Part shown: positions 5,117 through 5,762 of the stretch, in pieces
Position numbering within the stretch: the first letter of the stretch is position 1
How the letters are laid out: each line of letters starts with the position of its first letter
From: an uncultured Eggerthellaceae bacterium
GTDB taxonomy: Bacteria > Actinomycetota > Coriobacteriia > Coriobacteriales > Eggerthellaceae
Reading direction: 5' to 3'
NCBI GenBank assembly: GCA_934645125.1
Contig: CAKUDT010000103.1
Coordinates: forward strand, 1 to 5,762
Length of the DNA stretch: 5,762 nt
The notes under the pieces: generated by a model
What the model was told of the DNA's origin: nothing
Database searches by the model: none
Seen by the model: only the letters and a program-made list of their open reading frames with translations
Position numbers and translations under genes: made by a program

Positions 5117-5755
5117 ATGGAAAACAGCACATCTCAAACTATCGTTTACCCCGTTTACCAGGGACTTTATGTTAATCTGACGAATCGTTGCAGCTGCGGC
5201 TGCACGTTTTGCATTCGGCGCAAGGCAAGCGGCGTAGGCAGCGACGGCAACGGAGCAAGCAACGTTTTATGGCTTGAACACGAGCCGGATTTCACCGAGG
5301 TCATGGCTGCATTCGATGAGCAGGACATGAGCCGCTACAACGAAGTGGTATTCTGCGGCTACGGCGAGCCAACCTGCGCTTTTGACGTGCTCAAACAGGT
5401 TGCAGCCGAAGTGAAGCGCCGCTATCACTTGCCAACGCGCATCAACACGAACGGACAAGGATGCCTTATCAACAAACGCGACATTTGCCCCGAGTTCGAA
5501 GGCATCATCGACACCGTGTCCATTAGCCTGAATGCCCCTACGGCAGAAAAATACCAGGAAAATGTACGCAGCGAATTCGGCGAGCAGTCTTTTTATGCCA
5601 TGCTTGATTTCGCGCGTGAAGTGCGCAAATACGTTCCGAACGTGGTAATGACCACCGTTGATACCACCATCAGCCACGAAGAAGAAGCGGCATGTCAAAA
5701 GATTTGCGATGAACTGGGCGTGCGCTACCGCATTCGCGCCCTGGCAAGCGCATAA
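5117..5755 (+). CDS. Short radical SAM protein, TatD-associated type
   Basis: This is a predicted iron-sulfur enzyme that cleaves S-adenosylmethionine to start radical chemistry; substrate and product are unknown. The 212-residue product has the cluster motif CX3CX2C at Cys25, Cys29 and Cys32 (NRCSCGCTFC), with an extra Cys27 inside it. GYGEPT (81-86) is the SAM-binding GGE-type motif. RINTNGQG (108-115) and VSISLNAP (134-141) are the expected later strands of the partial barrel. The phrases YVNLTNRC, VVFCGYGEPT and SISLNAP, and the small size of about 200 residues, match the family described as radical SAM protein, TatD family-associated. It has no C-terminal accessory domain. The start ATG at 5117 has only a weak purine-rich stretch upstream, and no in-frame ATG lies just before it. 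It lies 69 bp after the HAD gene on the same strand. A tatD gene downstream is expected but would be beyond the window. Family is fairly sure; membership in the pst transcript is open. Confidence 0.85.
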   Translation: MENSTSQTIVYPVYQGLYVNLTNRCSCGCTFCIRRKASGVGSDGNGASNVLWLEHEPDFTEVMAAFDEQDMSRYNEVVFCGYGEPTCAFDVLKQVAAEVKRRYHLPTRINTNGQGCLINKRDICPEFEGIIDTVSISLNAPTAEKYQENVRSEFGEQSFYAMLDFAREVRKYVPNVVMTTVDTTISHEEEAACQKICDELGVRYRIRALASA

Positions 5756-5762
5756 AACGCGG

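Overview
The window holds a phosphate-specific ABC transport operon (pstS-pstC-pstA-pstB) on the + strand. Two more + strand genes follow: a NagD-like HAD phosphatase and a short radical SAM protein of the kind often found with TatD. There are no convincing genes on the - strand; the long reverse ORFs there are by-products of codon bias in a fairly GC-rich genome. The gene order, the moderately high GC, the strong AAGGAG-type ribosome binding sites, the lipoprotein PstS and the radical SAM family suggest a Gram-positive anaerobe. An actinobacterium of the class Coriobacteriia (Eggerthellaceae/Slackia-like) is my best guess. This is inference, because the window has no rRNA or other taxonomic marker.

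Layout: bases 1-33 are an intrinsic terminator closing an upstream gene outside the window. Bases 34-219 are the pst control region. Its main feature is an array of TGACA-like pentamers spaced exactly 11 bp apart (starts at 70, 81, 92, 103 and 114), which reads as a PhoP/PhoB-type Pho box. pstS (220-1092) is followed by a two-tier hairpin with a T-run (1107-1154), probably a partial terminator that keeps PstS more abundant than the membrane parts. After about 150 bp without a recognisable gene come pstC (1312-2175), pstA (2175-3203, overlapping pstC by one base) and pstB (3205-4056, one base after pstA). The HAD gene (4082-5047) lies 25 bp downstream and the radical SAM gene (5117-5755) 69 bp beyond that. 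The window ends 7 bp after its stop codon.

How they work together: PstS captures inorganic phosphate outside the membrane, PstC and PstA form the channel, and the PstB dimer drives uptake with ATP. phoU, often the gene after pstB, is not here; a HAD phosphatase takes its position and could release phosphate from organic phosphates inside the cell. The radical SAM protein may simply be the last gene of the transcript or the start of another unit with tatD beyond the window.

The basic system is well known and I do not see a wholly new system. The points worth a second look are the clean 11-bp Pho array, the long low-complexity N-terminal extensions on three consecutive proteins (PstA, PstB, HAD), two of them carrying in-frame tandem DNA repeats, the HAD protein's CxxC extension, and the missing phoU.
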